Notes: generated from the letters alone by a model not told the origin. Shown: positions 1-25,655, counted from the first letter of the stretch. The stretch: DNA of 64,000 bases from Ascaris suum (GCA_013433145.1 CM024177.1:9016110-9080109), one strand, 5' to 3'. Translations and numbers: made by a program.

Positions 1-946
1 ATTGCATGAAAAACAAAAATAGTAATTCGAAAAATTCTCCAAAAATCTATTTGGAAATTTTCAAGACCAAAAAATTGTATTTATTATAACTGATAATTAT
101 CATAAGTCAATTATGATTTAGAAATTACTATTGATTGATTAAAGAATGATCAAATCGATTATGTTTAATCGATCGATAATTTATAAGTTTTTTATTTCAT
201 AATTGTTATCAAAGAAGAACTTATAGAGAATGATATGAATATAGAAGTAAACTTTTAAATTAGGAACATTATCGCATAATCATAAAAGTTCAAAATTTAA
301 CGCCACTCAAAAAAAAATGCTTCGAAAATAATTTTTGCAGAAGTTTTTGAATGATTAAATCGATCGAGATGCTAGACAATACAAAAGCAAGTCGCTCGAT
401 TGAATAAGAAACCTGTTCTGAGTGCAAAAACTCTTCTTTTGATGGTCGCCACAATTAGATGGTTGCTAATAATAGTCGCCGCTTCAAGCAATGTGTCCTC
501 TTCTTTTATCTTCATAATGCAATACAATGATGAACAATTCATAAAATAATTTAATTCGTTAAATTAATAGAAAATTGTATGCAATAAAATTCGAATAAAT
601 AGAGGAAATTTTGCATTGCAAAAAAAAAATTTAGCCATTTATGAAATTTGCTTCAAAGAAAAATATGAACTAATTTAAATGCAAAGATTTAATTTGCTAT
701 AGAAATTGCATTTAATTTTTTTCAAAGAAGAATGGAGCACATCACTCGATTTCCTTTTTTTTATGAGCGCTTGAAAATTTATATCGCCTCTACGAATGAA
801 TGCGTTTGTATATTTGTTTGTTTATAAAATAGTTCCAATTTGCGAACGGTTGCGATTGCAATTGCAAAGTTTAGTTGGTATAAAGCGTCCGATGGCATAA
901 CTTGTTTTATCATTTGCACGTTGATGCCTTGAATTGTGCAGAATTT
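1..946. other. A+T-rich non-coding stretch
   Basis: Homopolymer A and T runs and short ORFs only; nothing recognised on either strand. It ends where the left arm of the inverted repeat at 947 begins. Confidence 0.5.
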
Positions 947-1479
<533 letters not shown>

Positions 1480-1482
1480 GGT

Positions 1483-2060
1483 GGGAGAAATTTTTAGAAG
1501 GATTAAGCATTATGGCACGAATTGCTGATGGCGAATTGCTAACCCATCTTACTCCGCTAATAACTGTATTCTTGTTGTTACAAGCCTCCAAAACGATCTG
1601 AAGCAAATGGCGAACTTCTCCAAGAAAATCGGCCTGGAAATGAATCTCTCCAAGACAAAGTGGACGAGGATCACTTCCTGCGCAGAAGGCGTAAAACGAG
1701 TGCATGACGCAGCCGAAATTGAGGAGGTGATAGATTGCATGTGTCTCGAGCGTCAAGTAGATTCGGATAATATCCTGGGTGGCCAGTTCATAAAAAGACG
1801 AAGAGCGGGCTGGATCGCTTTTACCATCAATGTGATATGCTAACAGGTCAAAGGCTGCTGATGAATGCCAGAGCTAACACCTTCAGGAAGACTATGCTTC
1901 CAGCGATGCCTGCGAAGCATGTTCCACAACGAAGCGTGATGAAGAGAAGTTCGCAGTAACAGAGACAACAATGGAAAGAAGGATTATGGGCTGTTTGCGA
2001 ACCCTTCCTTACACTGGGTCCACACCGCTAATAATAACTGTGGGTATGTCGTGGGAAAGA
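1483..2060 (+). mobile_element. Decayed RTE-type LINE reverse transcriptase fragment
   Basis: Conceptual reading gives reverse-transcriptase blocks typical of nematode RTE-like LINEs in this order: ADGELLTHL, then QNDLKQMA, then IGLEMNLSKTKW, then RRRAGWIAF, then TETTMERRIMGC. The blocks are in different frames, so the copy is broken by at least one indel near 1540-1560 and by later frameshifts and stops. The catalytic F-x-D-D box expected between the first two blocks is not intact; at its place the sequence reads NN. Only the palm/thumb part remains; no endonuclease domain is visible upstream, where the (TA)n array starts. It is a dead fragment. The family assignment rests on motif recognition only. 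Confidence 0.75.
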
Positions 2061-2480
2061 CGAGGGCACTCTTCCACATCCATTTCCGGTCTTTTCATTT
2101 TTCTTCGAAGAATTTTTTAGCAATGGAAGTTTTGCAACAGTCCATTTGGATTGTTAACTCTCGTTTCTTATTGCTACATCCACCATAATGGGCATTCCGT
2201 CGGCCCTCCGGATGTGCTTTTTTGATCGCGAAGTATGCCCCTCTAGCCATTTTTTAACTAGGCAGAAGGGGCACAGTCTTTTTTGGCGGTCCATACTCGC
2301 GGATCATCGTCGTTGGCCACCTGCTATAACTGTTTTTAACGATTGATATGTCACCACCAATCCCAACTACGCCGTGGAGAACCGTCGGATTGTCAGCGGC
2401 TGCTTATTGAATTTAATATCGGAAGTTGACCGACATATTTGCCAGCTGTTCACCTATCCGTGACCTGTTATACGCCAGAT
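2061..2480. other. G+C-richer stretch, unassigned
   Basis: Base composition is visibly richer in G+C than its surroundings and it follows the LINE relic directly, so it may be the rest of that insertion or another repeat. Every frame has stops and I recognise no protein. A 98-codon open frame from 2426 runs into A+T-rich DNA and shows no domain. Confidence 0.35.
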
Positions 2481-5400
2481 GGCTCCTAGCTAAACCCACA
2501 ATCGGCATAGCATTATTTACTCTCTGTCTAATTTATTATGCAATTCCTTGGTTAGGATTTTCTTCATTTCTTTCAATTAGCGATTATCAAAGAATAAATT
2601 TAAAAAGAAGTAACGCATATATCATCTACGCTATTGTGCGTTATTCTTATATGAAGCGCTTGCGTTATTACCACTCATCTGCATGGAGTATTTGCGCCAT
2701 TGTATTGTTTCTATGGTATTAGATAATTGCGCCTTATCGATAGTATACAATGCTCTCATCTATAATGTTGAGAAAGTCGACATCTTAGAAAGTATTAATT
2801 GAGATTTTGCAGCAATCTGAAAGTTACTTACAAAAAAAAAGAGAATAAATATATCTAAATGAGATGCATATAAAAATATGTGATAACGATTTATTTGTTT
2901 TAATATTCATAAATTATGGTGCATAATGTTCGACGATCTTTATTGATGAAAGCCTTGAAATTTAAGGAGTTAATTGCTGGTGACTAATGGAAACGTTTAA
3001 TCGATATTTTTTGAAAAAAATCTAGAAAATTTCATTAACGATCGCCAAATAGCATAGTCATCTAGCGAAAATATTCACCATTTGCAATGAAAACTTCAAA
3101 AAGAATGCTCAGCTTTTTTTTTTCTCTGGGAATATTTTTTAATTCAATAACAATAGCATCATCGTTTATTTATCGGAGAAGGTTTAAAATAATATCGACG
3201 GCAAAAATTTAGAAAATGCAATAAAAGTTTTTTTTTTTTTTTTTTTTCAAATAAACTCAACGAAAATATAAATAAAAATATTTATTATAATATTCATAAA
3301 ATAAAGGAACAATTAAAGTTATTTATTTATTTATTTTTCTCGAATAATTTATCATTATAAACCCGTTATTATTGAAAATGAGTTAGAAAAGGTCGAAATG
3401 AGAGCACTTACTGTAGACGATTGATCGTTTGGCAAAGCATTCGTCAACAGCACGTTCTACGCCATAATCTATGACCTCTTACATGTTGTTCGATGAGCTC
3501 AACGAGAGGAATTTCATTAGTACCTTCGAAATCCTTGTATGCAAAGCATGCGAAATATCAGATCACCTGATATTCTCATAACAGGATAAAAATTCAGCGA
3601 GGATATAATTCTGAAACTGGTGAAAGGTTTCGTGCATTATGATGAAAGATTTCGAGACAGTGGAGAATCTATCAAGGACATGCGGGCAATGCTTTTTTTT
3701 TGTTTCGACTATTATAAAGTGCTTGAGTTTTTCAATTGAAGTGATCTACACTATACGTTACGTTTTAAAAATTTCACTTATCGCAAAAATCAAAAAAATT
3801 TTTTATTTATATACATTATTGCTATGATTTGCATTTAGAAAACACAAATGAAAAGAGAATAATGAACGAAGAAAAAAACAACTTTTGTTATTTATCGATT
3901 ATAGTTTAATTTGATAATTTTGCGAAAATAAAAACAAACGGAGAGTATTCGTTACAATAAAGTTTGAAAACTCGTTTTAGAAGATGTTCACCTTATGAGT
4001 AAAGTGAAGTACTTCACGTCGTATAAATGATGAAGCATTGTAAAGGGGAAAAAAAATACATCCGTCGAAAAAGAATTTCCGCACAGGTATATTAAATGCA
4101 AGAGTACTGTCAACCAACCATACTGTGCAAAAACACAGTTGATTTCGCGAGCCAGCTAAGGTACCTTGCTTTACCGTTTCAAACAGATCAGGTGGGTCCC
4201 TGAAGATGTATACGTTCCTAGGAGAAAAAATTTATATATAAATATATAAATACATAAATATATAAACACAAATATATATAAGTATAAATAAGTGCAAGTA
4301 TAAATATAAATGTAATTATAGAATTTCCCCATATATTATCGCTCTCTGTTCTTTCGGCAAGTGTGCCTACAATAATTGTGCCAAAAAGAGCCAAAAAAAA
4401 AAATCTTACGATTATAACGTTGCTTAAAAATTTGTGAAGAATCTTTCTCGTTCAGTTTCGAACCAAACTGAGAGCATAGAGAAACTATTTTCGAATTTCT
4501 CGACTTTAGAGTCACAAATCTTTCACAGCTGCTTAAGAGTGATGTTCCACATCTTAAATGTTGAGAGTAGCGATACAACTGTGATAGTGGCGTTGCTTTT
4601 ATAATAGTTATTGATTGATATGAACATTTTTCATTTAATAATTGAGGAATATTCACTGAAAATCCTCTTCCTATAGAGAACGAATTATTATTATTTTTTT
4701 CACTAATATGATATGTGATCGTTTTGAAGTTGAAGAAAAAAAATAGGCAATAAATAATTTTATACGATTAATGGGTTGAATAATTCCGCATCGATAACCA
4801 ATTCGACATTATAAAGATTGCCATGAGAGATGCAAAAAATTTTAATATTAAAGATCATTGAAGATCTCTTAATGCTGAAATGTTGACGAGAAAGAAATTA
4901 TATTTAAATGAGTGAGAAATGGATTTAGCGTTGATTTCATTTAAATCCATATTCGTTATTATCGATTAAGATTTGCTCTTTGCATTCAAAAATTTCAATG
5001 CAATCATTTCCAATGAATAACTTTGTTCGATGGAAATGATTGCATTGAAAATTGAATGCTAATATTGCATGCGTATGGAGGAATAGTAGGGTAATAGATG
5101 AAGAGAACACCCACTCCCCGTCCACACAGAAAAGATCCCCATTTCCTCCCTCCTTTCCCCCGCAAGTAATTATCAGTGTGCGGCAACTATTAATACGTAA
5201 TTTAAAATGACAATGACTTTAAATGAAACAAGTTTTCCCGACAGGTATTTCAAAAGGAGTTTCTTTTCATTGAGATCAAAACTTGCTATCGGTTGCGTTC
5301 TTTTCAACGCATTGTCACCGAATCGATCAACAAAATCGCCGAATAGAGTGACAATGCTCATTTTAAATTGCGTTCATTTATTGAAATTTCAACGCATAAA

Positions 5401-8285
5401 GTTTGTTACGATAAGTTGCAAAAAAAAAATTCTATCATGTCATTATTTGTATTCATTCATAACATCGAAGAAAAATACAAAAATTTAGATGCAGCTAGAT
5501 GTCAGAAATGCTTCTTTTAAACGCATCGTTCTATTATATCATCACGATTATTAATATTCGTTTAGTTACCTAATACATTACCTGTAATTACCTATGTTAC
5601 CTGTTGCGTTAATGGTTATTTCATATCATTTTGTGATCGATGGCAAAAATGATATTTCCGAACTCTGTGTAAATGAAGCAATAGTAAATCTATTCTCATA
5701 GAGCTTATCACTTATTATTCTTCTTCAATGAATAGAAGAGCCCATAACGCCAGCCGGGTAACTCTTCCACAAATCGACGACTTATTAGGCGTTGAAGAAT
5801 GTATCTAAGAAAGTATCTTCAAGGTATCTGAAAAAAATATTTTTAATTAATTGCAGTTATAGATAATAGGCCTAATAATTATACCATAAAAATCTAATTG
5901 TAATTTTATTTTTTCATCTATTACTTTAAACTGTAAAAAGCCTAATAAAAATTATTTCTACTATCCACAGACTTTCATTGTCGACTTTATAGCAAAACTC
6001 CTACGGAAATATCATTGGGCAATTTAAAATTAGAACACTAAAATAAACAATAAATAGCATATTAAATTATTATGTTTACCGCATAATTTTGAATGCAAAT
6101 TTTCATAAAGCAACTATATTATAGTTAATTAAATTTTAATACGTTTTACATTTGTTAATTTGTTTATTTTTAATTTAATTTAATTTAATTTTAATTTAAA
6201 TTTAATTTTATATTCAACACAATAGTAAATTTTAATTCGTTTAAAATCTTGTTTTAATCGTTCTCTTCAACGTATAAAGAAGCTCTTTCGTCGAACTAAA
6301 GTGCGTTTCGATTGAAGGCGGAGCGTTTAGATTTGCTCAAAGATGTTTTCTCTATGTTATATAAAGAGTGAGCAAAACTTCACCAACAACTCGATTTTTA
6401 TGTATCGTTGCCGATCACTAATTTTATTCGCCACTTATTTTTTTTTTTTTTTTGTTCAAAGTCTAGATATTTCTACACAATTGAATCGACCTTACTAACG
6501 TCGCTATTGAAAATTTTCACATCATTAATATTATTCTATTGCAAAATTTTTAACTGCAAAAAAAAAAAATCAACAGTTATTCGAAGAGTATATTTTTATC
6601 TCTGTCTATAGAGCTGTTCCACGTCTCATCAACTGAATTGTTGATCATATTTGGGGGAGAAAAATTGATGCTCATAGAATTAATCTAAATGATTTGCATA
6701 TAATTTATAAAAATTTTGTTTAACAAACGTTTTTTTTTTCATTATCGAGTAAACGAGATGAATGTTATGCTTGAAATTTACCTTTGAGGGTTATCGCGTT
6801 GAAATAGTGCAATTTTTGCTTTTTTCTTCCACTCTTCTATTCCTCCATCGTAGGTAACAAAATCTGGATGAAGGTGTAAAACGATGCCTATGTGTAATTG
6901 TATAATGAAACTATACGCAGCGCATAACATAGTTGTATAGTTTTTTTTTTCTCAAGCATTTAGGCGTAGAAATATTGAAATAACATACGCGTAAATCCAT
7001 TCATGTCCGCTGAAGATGTTATCCATAAATTTTCAGATTTATTTATTTATTTATTTTTATACCCCATTGTGAGGAAAACATTAAAAACAATTACATATGC
7101 ATGAGCAGCAAAAACGTGCAAAACGTTTAGAGATATTTAATATGTAAGAGCAGCAGTAAGTAGTATGTGGAGAACGACTCAGCCGTAGCTTAAAAATTCA
7201 ACGAATGGATGCAATATCGATGGGAAGCACATTCCAGAGTTGTATGGATAGAGATGAATCATGTACTGTTGGTTGTACGAGTATAGATGCATAAACAGGT
7301 AATAAATAAGCCACAATAAGGCTCTTCTTCTGAGGTGCGAACGAATTTACAAACGTATATTAAAAATAAAATTTTGACTTAACTATCAAAATGTTGTTTT
7401 TTTTTTTCCAAAATTTCTAAAATCGCAACAACATTCCAATGTTTATTTATACAATTTATTTTATAATCAATTTATTTTATAATCATTCTATGTAAGTAAA
7501 ATGCACAAATATGAATATTTGATTCTGGAGAGTATTTTCTTCGATAATTGAATCAATAGTCCTCATAAATGTTTATGAAAGAAATAAATCTAATAATAAA
7601 TATCGAATTATAAGGGAAATTTTTTATGAAACAATTAGACGAAGTTTGAAAATTTCAATGATTGGAGAAAAAAATTACAACGAAAAAATTAAAATTTATA
7701 ATAAATTTTTTTCACTAAAATGAACGCATCATTTTCACTTTTGTTATAAAACGCTTTCCCGATAGTTTATCTCATTTAAGGTTTAACACCAAATGCGTTT
7801 TTTTTTTTTGACTGAGAATTGTAATGTGGAAGACTCCCAAAATGTTACAAAATTAATGGTTTTTATATGTATAATTAAAGCACATGCGGCAAAGACATCT
7901 TAGGTGGTCATTATCGCCATCTTGATTTCAAATATTCACCAACGTATCGCCTGCGATCAACTATCCCCTTCCTCTCACCCTGTATTTCTAAACTGTCGAA
8001 GAAAAACATACCCCCTCCCCCCCTTTCACTCAACAATGAAATATTTGTTCATATATTTAAAAAATATTGTATACCATTGATGTATTATGTCGAAACACTT
8101 GCGCTTCAGCGCACTCCACTCCATCCTCTAAAATCTTGGAAGACTCTAGGCCTCACTGGTGTATCACATATTATGGCTTGTTTTAACGGGTTTTTGTAGG
8201 CCAAAAAACAATGCCAACTTGTTGCTTTGAAAGCCCTTTAAGAAAAAAAGAGGATTCTCATCGGAACTGTTTCTAAATATCTGCA
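2481..8285. other. Non-coding, A+T-rich; nothing recognised
   Basis: Long A/T runs, short ATTT-type tracts (for example near 3320-3340, 6170-6215 and 7035-7060) and only short open frames without recognisable domains on either strand. Confidence 0.45.
4230..4320. repeat. A+T minisatellite-like tract
   Basis: Irregular reiteration of tataaata/acaaata words with a period of about 8-16 bases. Confidence 0.6.
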
Positions 8286-8734
8286 ATGCGGAAGTTTTTG
8301 AAATCTGGATTATCCAGATGTGGATTTTCATACTCGCATGTTAGTCTTGGGGCAAATCTTGTGATGAATTTCAGTAATTGTTGTGCAGACACGTATTCCC
8401 GAACTCCGAGTCAAACCACCCTAGAGACCCAATCACATATTTTCATTGAACCAGCCGATCATAGTAGCATACATTTCGAGGAGCAGTCAGTTGACGACAA
8501 ACATAATTTCGCTTAAATATGAAGTTGCATCCACGAAGTCACTCTAAAATTGTAAATCACTATTCGTCAAAGAAAACTTCGAGATTATTCAGGATGTCGA
8601 TTAAATCAACTGTTAAGTGCTTCATTTTGAACATCGTACTAATTGGTTTTCTTCTATATTTTTACATTTTTTTAAACTGTAAGATGTATTATGCTGACGT
8701 TGATTTTGTGGGTTTAGATCTATTTGTCTCTTAG
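8286..8734 (+). other. Two adjacent small open frames, unrecognised
   Basis: A 76-codon frame (8286-8516) is followed two bases later by a 71-codon frame (8519-8734). The first has a balanced, protein-like composition; the second contains one hydrophobic stretch of about 20 residues (IVLIGFLLYFYIF). No splice consensus clearly links them to the channel gene that starts at 9158 and no family is recognised. They may be a small gene, a UTR or chance. Confidence 0.2.
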
Positions 8735-9157
8735 TTCCGAAATTTCCGCTTAAGTATCACTATAATTAGTGCTAAGAAAATAGATGCGCATAACGTCGAT
8801 GTAATTCTCTTTAGCAATATTCAAGCTGTAGTTCAACAACTTGGAAGCATCTAATAGTTTCTAGAAATCTACGAAAAAAAGATTGCAAGCATTTTGCAAT
8901 TGCATCAATATGAATTTTGCATCAGCATAATTTCTTCAACGAGATTTATACAAATGGTTGAATTAAATAAAACATTAACTATTAAACCGATTCGTTTTGT
9001 TGATCATGGAAGTACCATAGCTGAATGGTCGAAAATTCATCCACCATAATATTGCTAATCGTCTCTTGTAAATTTTATTTACCTGATTTGAATTAATGCT
9101 CGAATTGATAGCCTCATAATGCTAACAGTAGATTATACGTCGATATGAGTTGCAGAT
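8735..9157 (+). other. Upstream region of the ion-channel gene
   Basis: No open frame of note. It should contain the 5' region and probable promoter of the channel gene, but no TATA or initiator motif can be chosen in this A+T-rich DNA. Confidence 0.4.
9150..9157 (+). promoter_or_regulatory. Probable trans-splice acceptor before the channel ATG
   Basis: The bases ttgcag|at come immediately before the ATG at 9158. An acceptor AG two bases from the start codon and no upstream donor in sight fit spliced-leader trans-splicing, which is common in nematodes. This is inference from position and consensus. Confidence 0.45.
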
Positions 9158-20881
<11,724 letters not shown>

Positions 20882-23006
20882 TATTGTTTATTTCGGTTCT
20901 AGGCTATCTTCCATTGCTCTTTATTATGTAAAACATCTCTACCACTTCCTCCCCAAAATAGAATGTCATGGCGCCTATTCTATTGTTTTGCTCGTTTTGT
21001 CTTCGACTCCTCATTGGAATTTTACTTTTTCTACAAATCTGGTGGAATTTTCCCATTTCAGATTTCATCAAGCTATAAATTCTAAAGTTCAGGTAAACAT
21101 CGTTCGTTCGACCTAGTGGTCGTCGAAATTCACGAAATGGTTCAATATGCCCAATTTCTGGGCTTCATTAGGCAATTTAAAGATTTTCAACTTCTCTGTA
21201 CGAAGTGAGATATCCAAGAAGCTGATTGGACATTGATCAATGATGCGAACTGTGGATAATTTTTTAGGAAATTTTGAAGAGAAAGTAAAACTCTCCATTT
21301 TCTGTTACGTCCCTTCATATTCTCTCCACATCTCACAGCTTCAATTACCTCATGAAAGTGATATTACATGTAGAAGTTAAAGAAACTCGAATTCCATGAT
21401 TTGGGTTGAAACTGTTGAGTTTTGAACCACTCCTTGACGCTCGTATGCTAAAGGTCGACGGCTGCTCGATCAAAGGATAAAGATCGCCGATGTCCACATG
21501 CTTACTTATACCTTTCAAAAGACGACCTTGATGAATTTTTTTTTTTTGGCGTTCCTAACTCAAGTGACGAGGGTGAATATGGTTGAGCACCCACTTTATA
21601 AAGGTTGCCTATAAAAAGCGACTATCAAACTCCAAGAAGTGCTTGAAATAAATTTTTCGAGATCTCTCATATATGAATGGATGGTTTGTGATATTAAAAA
21701 CTCATGGCAATTTTTTAAAAAAATTTCATTATTTTATTACAATAAAGTGAAACATTTATGCTAGCGAATTTTGCTTTTGCTAATGAAAACATTGAATTAT
21801 ATGATGCGTTTCATTTGCTAAAATTATTCAATAAAGACAGTCCGTTATATTTTATTCTTTAAAGTGGAAGTTTCATGTCAACTTCAAAATAGAATAAATC
21901 GAGATGAGATGTAAGGCAAATGGAAACGTTTTACAGGTAAGGTAATGATTCGACGCCTCGATTAATCCTCCGAGTCTAACAGCCGCAGTAGACATTCTTC
22001 CTTTTCAACTGCACTTACAAGGCTCACTGTACCTATATGTTGGCGTGTCTGTACGTCTGTCTGGCAGGTTTGCTTCGGGAGTCATCGAAGATTGAGCTAA
22101 GAAGATTGGTGAATAGAATGTACATTATGATGTACATCTTATTTATTGCCATCCATCAACAAAGAAATACGCTGTAAAATCGTGAAATTGCCAAAAAAAT
22201 CCGTATATTGCATTTGGCAGTAAATCAGATTTCAGTTTCACATTAGTCTAACCTTCAAATTGCCTCTTTCGCAACATTTTTTTTTCAAAAGACCAGATTA
22301 ATTAAAATATGAACGCATTATTGCATACTTTTTATTATTTGCATCTAGCCCAGGGAAATGATTCACTACAAGAGACATGAAATCGTAAAGCAGTGTATAT
22401 GATGTCAATTTCTTCTAACAGGCTACCCAATTTGTATCTCTTTATGCTCAGTTTCATACTTGACGAGGATTAGAGGGGATCTTTTACGATTCAATTCATC
22501 TATGCTATGCTTTTTCTTTCGTAGAGTTAATCCATAAATAGATATTGAATTGAAGAAAAACCGCGTTGTCCAATTTTCCACTTCTCGTATAGTCATAGGC
22601 TCATTAAGAATTCTCTCGTTATTACAAAAAAAAAATTGAATGAAACTAGAGTTAGGATGTAGTGAGATGGGAAGTGAGACGCTTCTTGGTCCTTGTCCAT
22701 AAATTCTAAAGGTGCGCTTGTAGCATCCTCATTCACATTGCCTTCACCTCTTCTTCCGTTTGTAATCCTTTTTAATTTCATTGTCATCCTAGTCCGAGCC
22801 TATTTTCTGAAACCTCTATGCGATTTTTCTCCTATCGTCAATATTCAAAAATCAAGCAATCTCATCGCTTTTATTGCTAAGCATAAAGATATTACCTTTA
22901 TTGGATATGCTTATTATTCATTCAGGTATTACATCGAATTTCTATGCATACGGTTGATGAAATTCATCTATTGCTATCACTAACATACTGCAACATTACG
23001 TTCCCT

Positions 23007-23018
23007 CCCCCCCCCCCC
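23007..23018. repeat. C-run of 12
   Basis: Homopolymer C directly followed by a T-run. Confidence 0.9.
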
Positions 23019-24324
23019 TTTTTTTTTTCAGAGAATCGTTAAATTTTCTATAATGTTTCTTTGAAATCTTCATATGGAATAGGAAGCTCTCTTGTGTATC
23101 CTTCTCTCATACCGTTGATTGAACCCATCTATCAAGCTTAATGGTTTCGGAATTCTCATTGTAATGAAACTAAAATTCAATATTTGAAATGCTTGATGTT
23201 GATTTTTGAAATTAGAGCATATTGTATAATATCAATAACTGTTAGTTTTAAATGAAAATATCATTATTTGTATATTTTCGATGTGCACTATGTTTACAAT
23301 ATCATTCGCTTTCAATCTTTTATATGAGTTTTTCTTTTCTTTTTCAATAAATTTAAATCTCGAAATGATTGTAACACGAAAAACTTCAAATCTGAGGTTG
23401 TATTTGTTTTGCAAAAAATTCGCAGCTTATTTAATATTTATTGTTTATGGCATTTTTATCTGTTCAATAATCAAATCGTTAAGCATCAATTTTATTTTTT
23501 TTCCGGAGGAATTTAATTGTAAAATTTCGGAGAGAAGAAAAAAAAAAGGAGTAAACCTTTTCCTCTTATAAAAATTTCAATAATTTCTACCTTTAGAAAT
23601 TTTTAAAATTATTCTTTATCGTCGATATATTATGGAAATTTAGATTCTTTTTTTTTCACCTTATAAATTTATCTCTTTGAAATTAAAAAAAAAAAGAATG
23701 TGAAAATTTCGAAGCGTAAAAAAAAGTTACAATTAAATGCATTTTTTAAAAAAATTTTTCCTCAATAGCAATTTTGTATAAAAGGAGAGAATCATTTACA
23801 CAGATCCTTTTTTTTTTTTTGCAGAGATAAATTTTCACCTTCAAACAAGAATATGAAAATACCACAAACAAATAACGTGGCTAATTTATATCTGATATCT
23901 CAGCTAAATACTCTTTATTGCCGTTCATTTATTACAACAATTATCTCTCTTAATCTTAATGCTTTTCATCTGCGAATCTCTTTTACACTAAAATCACTAA
24001 GACGACATATATACGTGTAATTGATACATCGTATATTTCAGCGTTATTGCCTATAATATTTCAATCCTCCTCCCCCGTCCCAAAAAATAAAATATATTTC
24101 AACTGAACATGAATGCTGCAATAAATTTCACGAAGCATCGATTCGGCTAGCCAAAGCTGCAAACTGTTTGAAGGTAAATTTCGCTGAATACGAGAAAAAA
24201 AAACAGCATACATCCGCAGCAAAGAGAGATTCCTCCGATTTGGATGACAAGAGAATAATAGTATAAAAAACGAGAGCAGAACGCAAATAGGTCAGTCCTA
24301 TTGCAGAGCTCAAAATTTACCCTC

Positions 24325-24363
24325 AAATTACTAACGATGCATAACAATCATCGTTAGTAATTT
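24325..24363. repeat. Perfect 15-bp stem with a 9-nt loop
   Basis: aaattactaacgatg (24325-24339) pairs with catcgttagtaattt (24349-24363); loop cataacaat. The stem extends by ctc/gag past a one-base bulge. It could be a transcription or RNA hairpin, or the remnant of a small foldback element. Confidence 0.8.
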
Positions 24364-24885
24364 CGAGTTGAAACAACAATTCAATAACAACAATCCATTA
24401 TAAAGTGACCTGCAGCGAAAGACGCTCGAAAATATGGTGGAACAACTCCGAAAGGATATTGACTTCTTATTGTCTAGAATTATTTTATTAAATTTAGCAA
24501 TGTACAGCTTACAGCTTAATGATCCACAATGATAACATTTTAATAAATCGATTTCAATCAATAGTTGATGATCAATAGTTCAAATTTGAACCTTCTTCTC
24601 ACCATCGTTCTTTTTCTCTAATAAAACTATTAAAATTGTTTTAGCTACTTATCATATTAACCACTCTTTTTTGGCAAATTTTATTAAAATTGCTCATATT
24701 TTAATAGAGAGAGAAAATCGCATAAAATCTCAAATACATTTAATGAAATTATTCACTTATGCTTTCAATGAATATTTCCTATAAGAGCGCCACCTCACCG
24801 CACAACACTGCCTTCATACCATATTTCTGATCAAATAATTACAACAATTTAGCGGATACAAAATTTTGTGTAGCTTTACGCCACA

Positions 24886-25360
24886 ATGGAATGAACCGAA
24901 GAGATGAATATGAACAGACAGAAGAGCGCAAGGTGGCCCAACGGCCACCCAAGCGGGCAGGTAGGCAGGCAGGCAGGCAGGCAAGAATCGCGAGCAGCAA
25001 GCCACCGTCAGGGAAGAGCACCGTTCGGTTGTTGCTTCTGGGAATCGGCACTCCGAGTTTCGACTGCTTTGGGAAGTGGGTTGTGCGTCAACCGCGCCAA
25101 CATCGTCGGATCACTCAGTTTGTGTTTTGATGTTTCCATCAACCTTCTCGCACTGAAAACTGACTATTTAATATCGATTATGTTCAGGAAATATTGTTGT
25201 CAAAATACCAGAGTGCTCCGGAATTGTTGCCTGTATTTCAAACGCCAGGCATTTATCCAACGAAGGAAAGTAGTGGGACCAGCAAAGCCAACTTGCTTAT
25301 TTGGAAAAGGACCAAGCAACGGGACAATGGCTAAGGATCATGCAATACTGCTATATCACT
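24886..25360 (+). other. G+C-rich island, possible small unrecognised plus-strand gene
   Basis: Composition is coding-like. A candidate first exon, 24891-24960, runs from ATG (MNRRDEYEQTEERKVAQRPP...) to a strong donor CGGGCAG|GTAGGC, phase 1. A candidate second exon starts at 25188 after the acceptor gattatgttcag. Read with phase 0 it stays open for 48 codons to TAA at 25332 (including YQSAPELLPVFQTPGIYPTK). Read with the phase-1 donor it gives NIVVKIPECSGIVACISNAR and stops sooner. No family is recognised in either frame. A 201-codon frame across the whole island ignores both splice sites and is probably not real. On the opposite strand, 25008-25113 could be an alternative last exon of dyc-1. 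Confidence 0.3.
24957..24983. repeat. (GCAG)n tetranucleotide tract
   Basis: About six imperfect units of ggca directly after the candidate donor at 24961. Confidence 0.8.
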
Positions 25361-25653
25361 TAGCTCTTTTCGATGCTTTCAAACGGAGGAAAAAAGAAAC
25401 CTTCATCAGCTGTTGCAATTTGCATGTACGAATGAGTGCTCGTTTAGGGTTTTCGAATACATCAACTTTTATTCACCTCAAGCGTCCATTCTTAACTGAT
25501 ATCTTTTGAACATACATCAATGCATCATTTTACTAATCTTTCACAAAAATACATTTGAGATATTTCATCGTCTATTAGCCTAGAAACTTATGCTTACATT
25601 CGACTAGAACGCTCATCGAGAAGAGGACACATTCCGTTCATAAAATTGGCCAA

Positions 25654-25655
<2 letters not shown>

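Larger units (their letters stand above)
20882..24885. other. Intergenic region downstream of the channel gene
   Basis: The channel gene and dyc-1 converge on this region. It contains AATAAA words (for example 21647 and 21830) that could be poly(A) signals, a C-run at 23007-23018 and a hairpin at 24325. Open frames near 22.6-22.8 kb and 24.1-24.3 kb have no recognisable domain. Confidence 0.45.

Noticed and set aside
2426..2722. 98-codon plus-strand frame with hydrophobic stretches
   Set aside because: No recognised domain and it runs from transposon-like DNA into A+T-rich DNA; hydrophobicity follows from T-rich codons.
9010..9060. tagctgaatgg resembles a tRNA A box
   Set aside because: No matching acceptor stem or B box nearby.
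24128..24347. Overlapping frames on both strands near 24.1-24.3 kb, including a protein-like plus frame with ASIRLAKAANCLK
   Set aside because: Short, no family, and no convincing splice sites link it to a gene.
24904..25509. 201-codon plus-strand frame, the longest in the window
   Set aside because: It reads through good splice signals, leaves the G+C island and shows no domain; probably a by-product of base composition.
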